From Chlorokybus atmophyticus (lineage: Eukaryota; Streptophyta; Chlorokybophyceae; Chlorokybales; Chlorokybaceae): a stretch of 64,000 bases of DNA. The stretch covers positions 383,764 to 447,763 of the forward strand of contig RHPI01000797.1 in NCBI GenBank assembly GCA_009103225.1. The letters are read 5' to 3'. Positions 1 to 10,251 of the stretch are shown here, one piece after another. Below the pieces are notes generated by a model. The model had not been told where the DNA came from, did not search any database, and worked only from the letters and a program-made list of their open reading frames with translations. The position numbers were made by a program, and so were the translations under genes. Each line of letters begins with the position of its first letter. Within the stretch, counting starts at the first letter, position 1.

Positions 1-24
1 CCCCCCCCCCCCCCCCCCCCCCCC
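1..24. repeat. C homopolymer at window edge
   Basis: The window opens with 24 consecutive C followed by a T run. It may be the end of a longer homopolymer. Given the 230-nt G run at 59893-60122 it is more likely an assembly or sequencing artefact than genomic DNA. Confidence 0.8.
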
Positions 25-174
25 TTTTTACAAAAGGCATGCACCCAAGACGCACGCACGTAAGCAGGCGTAACAACCGTGTCGGCAAGTCACAGTTCTG
101 CTTAGCGATAAATGCGGTAAATTGTCGAGCTGTTACGTACGGGCGGGTTCCGCTAGTGTTTTGGCTTCAGCTTC

Positions 175-199
175 ACCCACCCACCCACCCACCCACCCC
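175..199. repeat. CCCA microsatellite
   Basis: About six tandem CCCA units, upstream of the tyrosine-rich coding-like stretch. A similar short CCCA run lies at 14687-14706. No function is evident. Confidence 0.85.
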
Positions 200-345
200 A
201 CCCTACCCTCAGGAGCTGCATGGGAGCAGCACATTGGATGCTGCCGGAATATGTGACAAGGTGAGCCAGCAGTGGTGGTGCAGATTGCAAGTTCCTGAAC
301 AAACAGTGCTTGCATTGGCTGGCTCTACATATAGCCTATCCAGTG

Positions 346-970
346 AGGATGAATAGTCGAACTGGCCACGGCTGGCACACCACTGGCAATTGCTACGACA
401 GTCACCCTGAGGCAAATGCGGCTCAACATGAAGACCAGTCGCATTGGCAATGCGAAGGTGCTTGTTACAAGCATGGCGTCGACTACCACTACGAGTACGA
501 TGGCGAGTATGAGTACGAGTACGAGTATACTGGCGAGAAAGAGTATGAGCAGGAGCAGCTGCTGCCACACGACAATTGGCACATTGCGCTTGCATTTCAT
601 GAACACGAGTACGGGACTGCTATTGGCTATGAAGCTGACGGCTATGAAGCTGACCACCACCAGAACGATGAAGACAGCGGCCATACGGTACTGTACGTGC
701 GGTCTCAACACAACATGCAACATGACAATCTCAACTTTAACTGTGTGGTGGTTGCAGTACCAGCCTGCCATTGCAGATTGTTGGTACGACGATGAGCCAT
801 ACGACAGCGAGTATGATGAACTCTACACGGATGCTGATGTGGACTGGCGCTACAACCAACCACCTTGCGAAGCGGCTGCTGACTATGTATATGACTATCG
901 TATGCCATCCACATCCCCAAATGCTGCAGCATATGAGGACCCAGGCTACTTTGACGCTGAAGAGCGGCAG
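346..970 (+). CDS. tyrosine/acid-rich coding-like stretch, possible N-terminus of SPO11-2
   Basis: Two overlapping open frames (about 346-795 and 776-1009) encode an unusual composition dominated by Tyr, Glu and Asp, with runs such as YEYEYEY near 500-530 and YDDEPYDSEYDE near 785-830. A donor after base 970 (phase 0) would join it to the first securely recognised SPO11-2 exon at 1053. The junction between the two frames (about 690-776) could not be solved with canonical sites. I see no known domain. It may be a lineage-specific N-terminal extension of SPO11-2 or a separate upstream gene. Confidence 0.35.
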
Positions 971-1052
971 GTTAGCGGTTGTCGCTTCGAAGTATGCATT
1001 GACGACTGAACTGAGTGGCTGAACAGAGTGGCTGTGTGACTGTACGTTTCAG

Positions 1053-3084
1053 GAGAATGTACCTGAGGATGGTTGGTTTGTAGAGGACGGCGTCGAGGCG
1101 GGTTGCCCGCAAACTCTGGCCATCAAGCAGGACAACCGCTGCATTGTGCTTGATGACTTCATTCCACCAGCGTACGAGGTAGGTGTGACAGCACAATCGA
1201 CATGGTTGTGCAAATCAGCAAACGTTACATGTTCTGCACAGATCTGTTCCCGCATCGAGAAACTTATCATCAGCCTGTTGGAGGGCCTGTGGCAGCCAGA
1301 ACCTAGCTTTGTGACAATGGACATGGTATACGCAAGCAGATTGTTGTCTATGGTCAATGCAATTTGCAACCATCAAACATTCTTGTGCTCTTGCAGATCC
1401 GCAGGTGCACCACCAACACGGAGGTCTACAACGGGGCGCTTGGTTTGAACAAAGACGGCATCGTGCGGCGAGGCATGACCATGAGAGCTGCTCAAGCTTA
1501 TGCCAGGGGTAGCAAATGGTTTTCAGCTGGTCACAAGACACAACGCAGAAGCGTCATTTCATTGTTTTGATGCGTGCGCACACGCAGTGTGGAAAATACT
1601 GCACATATGTTACGGGCTGCTGGTTCACGGGCAGAAGGCCACGAGACGCGATATCTACTACCGTCTGCTTGGGGACCAGTCCAAGATCTTTGCTAATGAG
1701 AAGCAAGTGTACAGCGCCATCTCCGGTGCGTTCACCGCATGATAGTGCTCACCCATGTATGCGTAATGACATTGCTGTGCAGATGCTGCGGCATTGTTGC
1801 AGTGCCCGCGTGCAGCGCTCGGCATAACAGCAGCAAGTAGGTCAGCAGTCGCTGGACTGCTGCTCATACACGTAAGAGAAGCCTTGCATGTGCACCTGTC
1901 CAGTCCGTTGCGGTCTGCTTGATACCCTATGTATCGAGAATAACTGTGGCGTGCGTGCATGCACAGGATGTGGAGAACACCATCAACTGCGCCGCCGTTG
2001 GCCTGGAGGGCTTCAGTATCACTGGTGATATTGAGCGTCTGAACATGTGGAAGTACAGTACCAGCGCTCAGATCATCATCGTCATAGAAAAGGTGAGGTA
2101 CCCTCCAATCTGGATTGAAAAAGTGGTCTTGTGTGACTACCTCCTATCACGGGTCATCACCATCGGTCTTTCAGGATGCCGTCTTTCAACGCCTCGTTGA
2201 AGACGGCCTATTCAATCTGCTACCGTGCATCTTGGTGACCGGGAGAGGGTTTCCAGACCTTGCCGTGAGGTGAGTCTCGCCAGCTATCAGTGCAGTTGCA
2301 CCACGCATAACCTCAACTCAATGCTGGCTCTGCCTGTCAGGGTGCTTCTGCGTCGCCTGCACGATGCATTCCCACACCTGCCTATTGTCGCACTGGTGGA
2401 CTGGTGCGTTGCAATGGCCTGTGTAGCACTTGCACGCGCAACGGCTCACACAAGCGCAATGAACATGTTAATGACAACAGTGCATGTGAAGGAACCCCTC
2501 TGGACTGGCTATCATCTGTGCATACAAGTATGGCAGCGCAGGCACCGGTCTCGAAACTCCCAACTATGGTGAGATGAGTCATTAAAGAGTTGTTCACCAA
2601 GCACAACACTCGCCAGCAGAAGTCACGCACACAAAAACACATTGGCTGTTGTGTCTTTGCAGCTTGTGACGTAAGGTGGCTGGGTGTGCGCTCCGGTGAC
2701 CTCATAGGTGTTCCACAGGAAGCCTTTCAGCCATTAACCGAGCGCGATCAGGGCAGCATTGACCGCATGCTTCAATGGCCTCTGCTTGAGGTACTCGTGT
2801 GAAAGCTGCTTCGCGTCAAGTAGACTTTCTGTTGTCTTGGGATGTTTTGCTGCTGTGACTTGTGCGTCGCACAAGTCACAGCAGCAAAACTACGTCCTGG
2901 ACGTTGTGGTCTCAAGACTGGCAGTGGTTGTTTGCAGAGTGACCCAGACTACAAGGAAGAGCTTCACCGCATGCGCGTCAGGGGAGAAAAGTGCGAGATT
3001 CAAGCACTACATCAATCCCGAGACAAGACTACAGAGTTGGTTGAAAAAGTTGCTCGCAAGCTTGCCAGACGAGATTATGTCTGA
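1053..3084 (+). CDS. SPO11-2: SPO11-2, meiotic topoisomerase VI A-like protein
   Basis: Spo11 proteins make meiotic DNA double-strand breaks through a catalytic tyrosine. Eleven exons chain in phase: 1053-1178, 1242-1325, 1397-1508, 1588-1725, 1783-1871, 1967-2092, 2175-2269, 2341-2403, 2492-2568, 2663-2790, 2938-3084 (394 residues, excluding any N-terminal extension). The winged-helix motif RRDIYYRLL carries the catalytic tyrosine (last Y of DIYY). The Toprim part shows VIEKDAVFQRL, VTGRGFPDLA, and VDW-NPSG at an exon junction. DWNP, rather than DxDP, together with the CAAVGLEGFSITGD insert, matches plant SPO11-2 better than SPO11-1 or SPO11-3. The C-terminal EIQAL-like helix (KCEIQAL) is present. 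The true start is unresolved. The gene converges on TOM40. The intron at 2791-2937 holds a perfect palindrome. Confidence 0.88.
2844..2890. repeat. perfect 47-nt palindrome in a SPO11-2 intron
   Basis: Two 23-nt arms (GTTTTGCTGCTGTGACTTGT... and its exact reverse complement) are separated by a single T at 2867. It lies wholly inside the intron between the two last exons. It could form a hairpin in the pre-mRNA or extrude as a DNA cruciform. No matching direct repeats that would mark a transposon insertion are obvious. Confidence 0.95.
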
Positions 3085-3721
3085 TAGTGCAAGACCGCAC
3101 ACAACCATCATTTTGCAAGAGAAACTTCAGCACAGCTACTTACTGTCTTAACACTGGCCAACGAGTGGCAACAGTGCTGTAGTTGTGCGGCAACCTGCAA
3201 TATAGTCAGCACATGATGTTACAAGTGCTGGCAAGCTGCATGCAGATGGACACGAGCCATGCGCAGCACCTTGTGGACCTGACAATGTAAGCTGGGCTGG
3301 TGAGTGCAAGTCCCGCGTTGTTCAATGGACATGCTGCAACCTGCAGGCAACCTCTGTTGCCGGCAGCTTGATCGTACAATTCATAGTCAGGCAGACAGCC
3401 ACGCCATATAATGACATTTACATATGGCATGCATGATGAATTACTTTTGTTGAGCACACAATGGCAACTCAGTCTCAGCGCCACAGTGGCGCACGTACAG
3501 ATCCCATCCGCTTGCATGCCAATGCACATCACACACCACTACATGATCCCAACAAGCACAGAATACCATCCATGCAGCATCTGAGGCAACCAGCCAACCA
3601 AGAGACAGTTTGTCGGGTGCAAGAAAAGTGCACTATATTACAGCCTGGCAAGACTGTAACCAGTAACGAAATCAATTAACAGCAAGCTACGTCATGTGTT
3701 TGTGCTGCAACCTAAGCTGCT
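3085..3721. other. convergent intergenic spacer SPO11-2/TOM40
   Basis: This is about 640 bp between two convergent stop codons. It presumably holds both 3' UTRs. I see no further gene or repeat. Confidence 0.6.
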
Positions 3722-5904
3722 CTACTCTCCAATAACCATGCCCAACCCAAACCTGTAATCCTTCTTGATGTGATCCACCTGAGAAAACGATGTTAAGATA
3801 GGTTGTCATGGGCAGGTACAGATTAGCACTGTTGGCCTGCACATGCCAAGACCCTCACCTCTCCTGAGATAACAAAGTTGACACCAACGTTCAATCTTTC
3901 TTCAATGTATGCGGACACAACCAGGTTTTGGTCGATGCGTCCTCGCAGTCTCGCCTGCACGAAAGTGTTCCAGCAGAGCTCATCTTAGCTAGTTGTTAAG
4001 CTTTTCCTACGGTTACCTTCAGCTCAACATGCCTTTGCAATAGTCAATGAATGCGCACCTGACGTAGCATGTAATCGTAACCAATGCTGGCTGTCGCCTC
4101 ACGGCTGTTCCAGTTGTAGAGGAAGTCTGAGGCCAGCGCAACCTGCCGATGCACGACACCACATGTACAGTACTGAATGCTTGATCCGCCAGCAAAGCAA
4201 CGCAATCGCACTACCTGATCATACCACACTACATGATCATACCTTATCACCAAGTCGCCGCACATAAGACAATGAGACCAGGCCTGTTGATGCAACCTGT
4301 GCGGTAGCAACCTGCAAGGGAAGGCAGGCTGTAGAGTAGTTATGTGCAAATGCTGCAAAACTCAGGATATCGAAAGCGCAGCAACCGGTACCAAATAGCA
4401 TGCAGGTCAGCATACCATGTTCTCCGTCGCGTAACGACCGGCAAAGCCTACTCCACTTTTTCTTTGCTGTGAGAGATAAAATGCCTCACCACCCAACGCC
4501 AAGTTGGGTGTCACACTCTGCAGCAGCACAAGCAGTTGTGAGCATATCTGCAGATCACAATGCAGCTAACAGAGCTAGGAGAACACCAGAACACCAATCC
4601 ACATTGCTCTAAGTTAACATTTATTGTTGTAATGACTCATGCGGACTTGGCTGCAGACCATTACCAAACCCAGAGACAGCCCATACACACCTGTATGTAG
4701 TTTAAGCCATAAAACCCACTGCTGCCGAGTTTGAACTGCCCATTCCAATCCAGACCCTGCACCATCGGTGATAAATCTTTGAGCACGCATTTTCACTATT
4801 AGTGTGCACTGAGGTTGACTGCCAGTGACCACATCCGTCAATCACGTGACATGACTAACTCACCTTCTTGTCCACATCAATCGCGAACTGCGAGTAATGT
4901 TCCTCCGGAGACAGCTGCAAAATTGCCGTACTTGAGGCTTTGCAACAATCAGGCACAGTCAGCATGTCCTTGTGTCTGGCAACACACTCACCGATAGTTG
5001 AAGCTTTGTGGATAGGCTGCTGGAGAGATCGTGCTTGATGCGCGCATTCACTCGCCCGTCATGTGATATGCGACTAAGCCATGCTGTCTGCAGGGCGACG
5101 TAGTGAGATGCATGATGTACATCATGACAGGACCTTCTCAATAGCTTGCAGGACGTATCAGCAGCTACGTGCTTAATCACAGAGTCCAGCAGTGCCACAC
5201 AAGCACCAAAAACGGCAAGCAGCCGTGGATGCCATCTGGGGATGGTGTAAATCACAACACTCATCACGTACTCTCCCATCCACCAAGTTGGCCCCAAACT
5301 CGTACGTTGAAGCCGGCACCTTCACAGTTTGTCCTGCCTGGCCTGGGACTTCCGCATTTCCCATGAAAATGCTGCGCAATAACACTGTTTCAGCACACAC
5401 AACCCTTCACATGCACCGGACAACAGGGCAAGCTCCCACCTATGAGAGGTTGAGAACTTTGGGTTCAACGCACGCGTGAAATCAAATCGACAACCCTCGA
5501 AATGCTCTGGCTTCAACGACACTGCGCACAAGACATATGAAACGTTAAACACATGAGGTACACACATGCTTGCGACAGCAGAAGCCATGCAGTTGGAGGA
5601 ATGTGCTATGCATTACTGCAGATAATCAGCACACTGCAACCAGGGCGCATTGTGCCGCTTCTATGCATCACCATACCACCAAAAATCCCAACGTAATGTG
5701 TTGCTTACTGATTGCTTCTCTTTGAAGTTCCTCATACGGGACAGGGCAAGGAAGGTCCATGTAATCAACGGGAGGCTCAGCTGCAGTCTGCTTGTCAGTC
5801 TCAGAGGCAACGGGGCCTGGGCCTGCTAGTGCGGGCGGCAATGCACCAGGTGCAGCGGCTGGTACGGGTGCTGCAAGCGCCATGGAGCTGATTGCTTGAC
5901 CCAT
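3722..5904 (-). CDS. TOM40: TOM40, mitochondrial outer-membrane import pore
   Basis: Tom40 is the beta-barrel channel of the TOM complex, through which nearly all nuclear-encoded mitochondrial proteins enter. Eleven exons on the minus strand (5904-5709, 5521-5440, 5371-5272, 5087-4992, 4914-4864, 4756-4691, 4517-4416, 4311-4243, 4142-4059, 3954-3859, 3778-3722) give 332 residues with all phases closing. Diagnostic stretches are [74 protein letters not shown] and the terminal FGLGMVIGE. The N-terminus is Ala/Pro-rich and variable, as in plants. Length and block order match plant TOM40. The leader upstream, to about 6420, probably contains a 5' UTR intron with its donor near 6278. TIM50 is the next gene on the same strand. 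Confidence 0.95.
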
Positions 5905-6410
5905 GCTGAGAAGTCTTTCTAGCAGCCCGGCCTACAATCCTCCACACAACCTGCCGAACATGCACAAGAATGGCATGTGAGCAACTCTACATGATGAATG
6001 CATGTAGGTATGCTAGCGGCTAATGCAGTGAAGGAACGCAGTTCAGTACAGACCAGCCCTCGATTGCGCTAACAGCGAGACTTCTCCCAATACAGGAACA
6101 AGTGCAAAACAAACATGCATGCAGCCGTCACAGCAGCAGCGTCACCAGGGTCCGAAGCTGTTCTCGGCTTTAACAAAGCAAAAAAAGCCGTCTTGCAAGG
6201 GTGCATGCAATGTGGGGCTACAACTCTCGTATAGAGCCACTTCATGCAAACGGTAAAACTACGCTGACACCGCCTACCTGAGGAATGGGGACAGCACAAT
6301 CTCCTCCGCGTACTCCTCCTACTCCTCGATCGGCTTGGCCACCACCGCGGCCGCCACCCCAGCCGCCGCCCCAGCCGCTGTGCAGCGGAAAGTGCCGAGG
6401 CACAGGTCGC

Positions 6411-6419
6411 AAACCCTAA
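6411..6419 (-). promoter_or_regulatory. telo-box-like element upstream of TOM40
   Basis: In TOM40 orientation this reads TTAGGGTTTGCG. It is followed by a GC-rich leader and a plausible 5' UTR donor (CCTCAG|GTAGGC near 6278). The same element in the same sense orientation precedes TIM50, TBCCD1, bL28c and CK2 alpha in this window. In plants telo-boxes (AAACCCTAA) occur near the transcription start of growth and translation genes. Confidence 0.55.
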
Positions 6420-8106
6420 ACGTGGAGTTGCGCGCTGCGGCTGTCAGGCGACACTGCACCCGGGCATTCCAAGTGCTACGCCTACGTGGCGCAGATTAAT
6501 TGCGTTTGGCCATACTTCGCCACTGTGGCGGAGGCGGAGGTGTTGTTGTCATTGTCCTCATAGATGAAGGCTTCACCTTGCAAGGCGTTTTACTATGAAG
6601 CGCATGAACCTTGCTGCAAAAAAAGGATGGAGCCCGTCGAATAACTCGTCATCCAGGTGGCGGTGTAATGCTGCGTCACGCTGAGCCATTGTGTCAGCCG
6701 TGGCGAGTGCCGTAAGCGCAGTTTGCAGGCATTATGCATAGCGTACTTTGTTGGAACTTAGCGTCATGCCGTTACAGCAGGCTATGAAAAATTCACAAGG
6801 CATTGTTATGTGCACCTGACCTCCAAGTGGTGGCTGTGGTTCGGTTTTGGTCTAGTCTAATTTTGCGTGGGCGTGCAGTAATGAGGGGTTGGTGATGGTT
6901 GTTCCGTGCTCTACATGGCAAATCGTATTTAACAGTGATGTTTACAGCACAGGTTTGTGAGCACACAGAGGTCACAAAACCTGTCAATGGCACGAGTGAT
7001 TACTGATTACAATATTCATTTCGGTAAATTGTCTAAGAGGAGAAGTCGTCAACTGGGCATGTACCTGATGAGCAGACATGTTGAACTGCTTGCCACAAAT
7101 CTACTGCAGGTACACATAGTACACCGACCAGGTTATACAAACTCTCGTACCATTCACAAGTGCCTTCAGCTCGCTTGCCTGTTTCAACTTGGTTGATGGA
7201 ACTATACTTTAAGGTACAAGCCGCTTCTTACAAAAATGGCAAGCGCTTACATCACGACTTGATATAGGGCTATTCAATTCACCTAGTATCAGCAGAGTTT
7301 ATGTACATACACGCATGTTAAGCAAGAGGGTGCAAAGTAGTGTGCTAGCAGGCCACACGCAGAGAGCGTATTAGCCGCACAGATTGGGGGGGCCCAGAGC
7401 AGTGCTAGGACCTACCTATACACAGCCCACAACAACCAAGCTCTCTAGGACAGTGACCTAGACATGCATTGCAGCAGCAGGCAGGCAGGAGACAAGGCAG
7501 GGGGGAGGGTAGGGAGTCACCACCTGCACAGCAGGCGCTCAAAGTCAGGCCGGGGCTCAGCAGCAGGTTGCTGACGTCAATAACGACGACGACAACAACG
7601 ACAACTGGACTGGCATGTGTACAAGCACGCAGGCTTCCTTTGTTTATGTTTGTTGCATGGTCTTGACCAGTACATCTAATGTAACACACTGATCAGTAAT
7701 AAACAGGCTTTGCGGCACACACGAACTACTTGGAAGTGTCCAGTAAGGTGTCGAGCACTGCTGCAAACCTCAGTCCGGGGGCTTCATGTTCCACAATCCC
7801 CGTCCAAATTTATACGAGCGTGACAGTTGTGCTGGAAATCCGAACGCACCACACTGTACAATGCAGAATGAAATTGCATATGTATTCAGGAGCTGATGTG
7901 CACGAGCAGCCGAGGCCTTTCCAGCCAGCACTGTTGAGTGACATACTGAGTGAAAACATGTCAGGTAGTCCAGAAGTTGCATGTCACTCCAAGCAACAGC
8001 ACAAGTCAATCAATCGTGCAGGCACCCAGTCTACGCATCGGGCATCAACAACTTCCATTCATCCAAGTCCTGCCACTCATCCCACATATGCAAGTTAGTA
8101 ATGTTG
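6420..8106. other. intergenic region with no recognised gene
   Basis: About 1.7 kb between the presumed TOM40 promoter and the 3' end of TIM50. It contains a few A/T-rich patches and a G-rich stretch (7380-7560) but no splice-compatible coding series on either strand. Confidence 0.5.
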
Positions 8107-9847
8107 TCAATGCCGGGCTCCAGCTTCAGTGCCAGCAGCGACCGGTCGTCTCAGGAGTGAGACAGGTCTTTGCGCGGCCTTCTCCTGCAATCGTCTGCGC
8201 GCTTCTTTGGTCCTTTCCTTGTAGGCAGCAGCGACGTCCTCTACTCCCTCATAGGAGGCAACAATGTCACGAATGTCAAGAGGCTGTTGGCGAGCAATGG
8301 CTTCCAAGAATGGCATCATGTCCAGCAGTGCCGTATCGCCTGTTTGCAGCTTGTACGGCTTGACGGTTATCACATTTTCCGCTTGCAGAACCGACTGCGG
8401 TTTTGTGGTCAGCACCAGCACCTTCTTGGGGTCGCGATTCAGCTTGGAGATGTCCTTGTAATGCTCATTATTCATGTACAGCGTCGCGTCTCGGAACAAC
8501 CGAAACGCAATGTATCTTTGAGGGTCGAGACGCTCAATCATAGGATCTGCATATGAATTCAGGGAGTCCGTGTACACCACAATCTCGAAAAAATGTGCCA
8601 TGCGCTCTAGAAAGGCATCCACGCCAGGTCGCTTAAATGTTCTCCACCCTCGCTCCCTCTGCACATCATGTCACTCAATTGCCAACACTAGTGATGACCA
8701 GCGGATAATGAACCCAACTGCATGCAGCTCAATTGCTTACCTGCCAGTCTGAGTATATGAGGGTTTCATCTAGGTCTAAAACTAAGGTGCGCAGGTGACC
8801 AAGCCCGGGTGGAAGGTCAGGCAACAGTTTATCTGAAGAAGGCTCTGCAAAACCCTGCAGTACAATTGAGTATTAATGCTGGTACACATGCGCTTACTGA
8901 ACCCAGCAACACAGCAAACTGCTATACCTTAATGTGCTTCTCGACAGCATCTCGAGCATCTAGATACCTGTTCCCCACATCGAGCACAGCTGTGTAACAA
9001 CTGCATTAGACAAAGAAGCAGATTGATTACCCACGTTGCAATGATATATACCGCTTCGCCAGAGAGGAAGCTGCCCAGCTGCCTGCATATACACAAGCAA
9101 TGTCTTTGTGAGCTACAAAATCACCAAGCATTGGCACAAAGCACCAATAACTACTACAACAGCTGGCAGCAATACCTGTACGCGCCCTTCTGCTTCAAAA
9201 TCTTTGAGCTTGCCCTGAAGCTCGTTTAGCTGGTAAGCTGCGGGCGGAGCACATGTTAAGTTGTAACAGCCTCACATCGCAACTACCTCACAAAACAATC
9301 GAAACGCAAAACAACTGTGCTGTCAATCCAGTAAAACGCATATCCTAGCGCACATTCTTTGCCCCAGCTATGAAACTGTAGTGTGTGGCAGGAGGAAAGC
9401 TGGAATAATACAATGCATTAAACTTACACCATGCAATACAGCATACTGCAAAATAAGACTCATACCGTAGCTGACGTAGCCAACGGCGCCAGCAAACCCG
9501 GCAGCAGCCCAGCCCAAGCTCTTCAATATAAGCGAAACTATTGGCGGCAAAGCGTGCGATGCATTCTCAGAAGCGGACGCAGCAGCAGCTCCTCCAGGTT
9601 TCTCGAAAAACGAGCTAGCGGATTCTGTTGACGACCCTCCCGCCGATGATGACGACGCCGATGACTGCGCCGCTGTGCCTCCTGCAACTCGCGCGGCCGC
9701 AGAAGCCTCAACTTCCTGTCGCGCTGCCTCTGCCGCAGCCGACGACACCGCCGACAATTGCCTGGCACCACCGCCGCTGCGCCCTTTCACAGCTTGTGCA
9801 GCAGAGCAAAGCAGCCGGGCGTAGCGCACCGCTGCCCCAGCTTGCAT
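8107..9847 (-). CDS. TIM50: TIM50, inner-membrane presequence receptor
   Basis: Tim50 is the inner-membrane receptor that hands presequence proteins from TOM to TIM23. Six exons (9847-9466, 9237-9182, 9082-9052, 8989-8928, 8854-8741, 8658-8107) give 398 residues with phases closing. The first exon encodes an Ala/Arg/Ser-rich mitochondrial presequence, then a membrane segment (LGWAAAGFAGAVGYVSY). The FCP1/HAD-like domain follows: EPSSDKLLPDLPPGL, LVLDLDETLIYSDW, RERGWRTFKRPGVDAFLE, FEIVVYTD, LFRDATLYMN, KLNRDPKKVLVL. The DxDx(T) phosphatase motif is intact (DLDET), whereas it is degenerate in human TIMM50. It is divergent from SERINC across a 404-bp promoter. Confidence 0.95.
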
Positions 9848-10024
9848 CTCTCTACCTCCAAATCCCCCTTCTTGTCTCCTGCCTTCTTGATCCCCTCTAC
9901 ACTCTCTACACCCGCCCCCCCACCTCCGTCCCCTACAGACTTCCCGCCGCCGCCGCCGCCGCCACCGCCGCCAGCATGCAGAATTGCGGACAAAACCTGC
10001 AGACGACCATTGCGACCTTCCGCC

Positions 10025-10034
10025 AAAACCCTAA
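10025..10034 (-). promoter_or_regulatory. telo-box-like element in TIM50/SERINC bidirectional promoter
   Basis: It reads AATTAGGGTTTTGGC in TIM50 orientation, 178 bp upstream of the TIM50 start and 218 bp upstream of the SERINC start on the other strand. It sits beside CCG/CCN-rich leader sequence. Confidence 0.6.
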
Positions 10035-10251
10035 TTCTCATTTCCTGTTTACATACATAATGTATTCCATATGGCCGGTTTTGAGATATCACAGTGGTAT
10101 TCAAGATACTCTCGAATTACGTAATAGGTTGGACACGTGGCACACTGCTTGCGGAGTGTGCGTTGGACGGGGCGCGGCAGCGGCGGCGGCGAGCGTGGCG
10201 GGGTAGGGGCTGGGCGGGAGGGTGTTCGTGTGGGCAGGAGCTGAGGTGACG

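Noticed and set aside
325-771. Minus-strand hydrophobic Val/Leu-rich frame that looks like membrane segments
   Set aside because: It is the complement of the Tyr/Glu codon-rich stretch on the + strand (GAG TAC read backwards gives Val/Leu codons).
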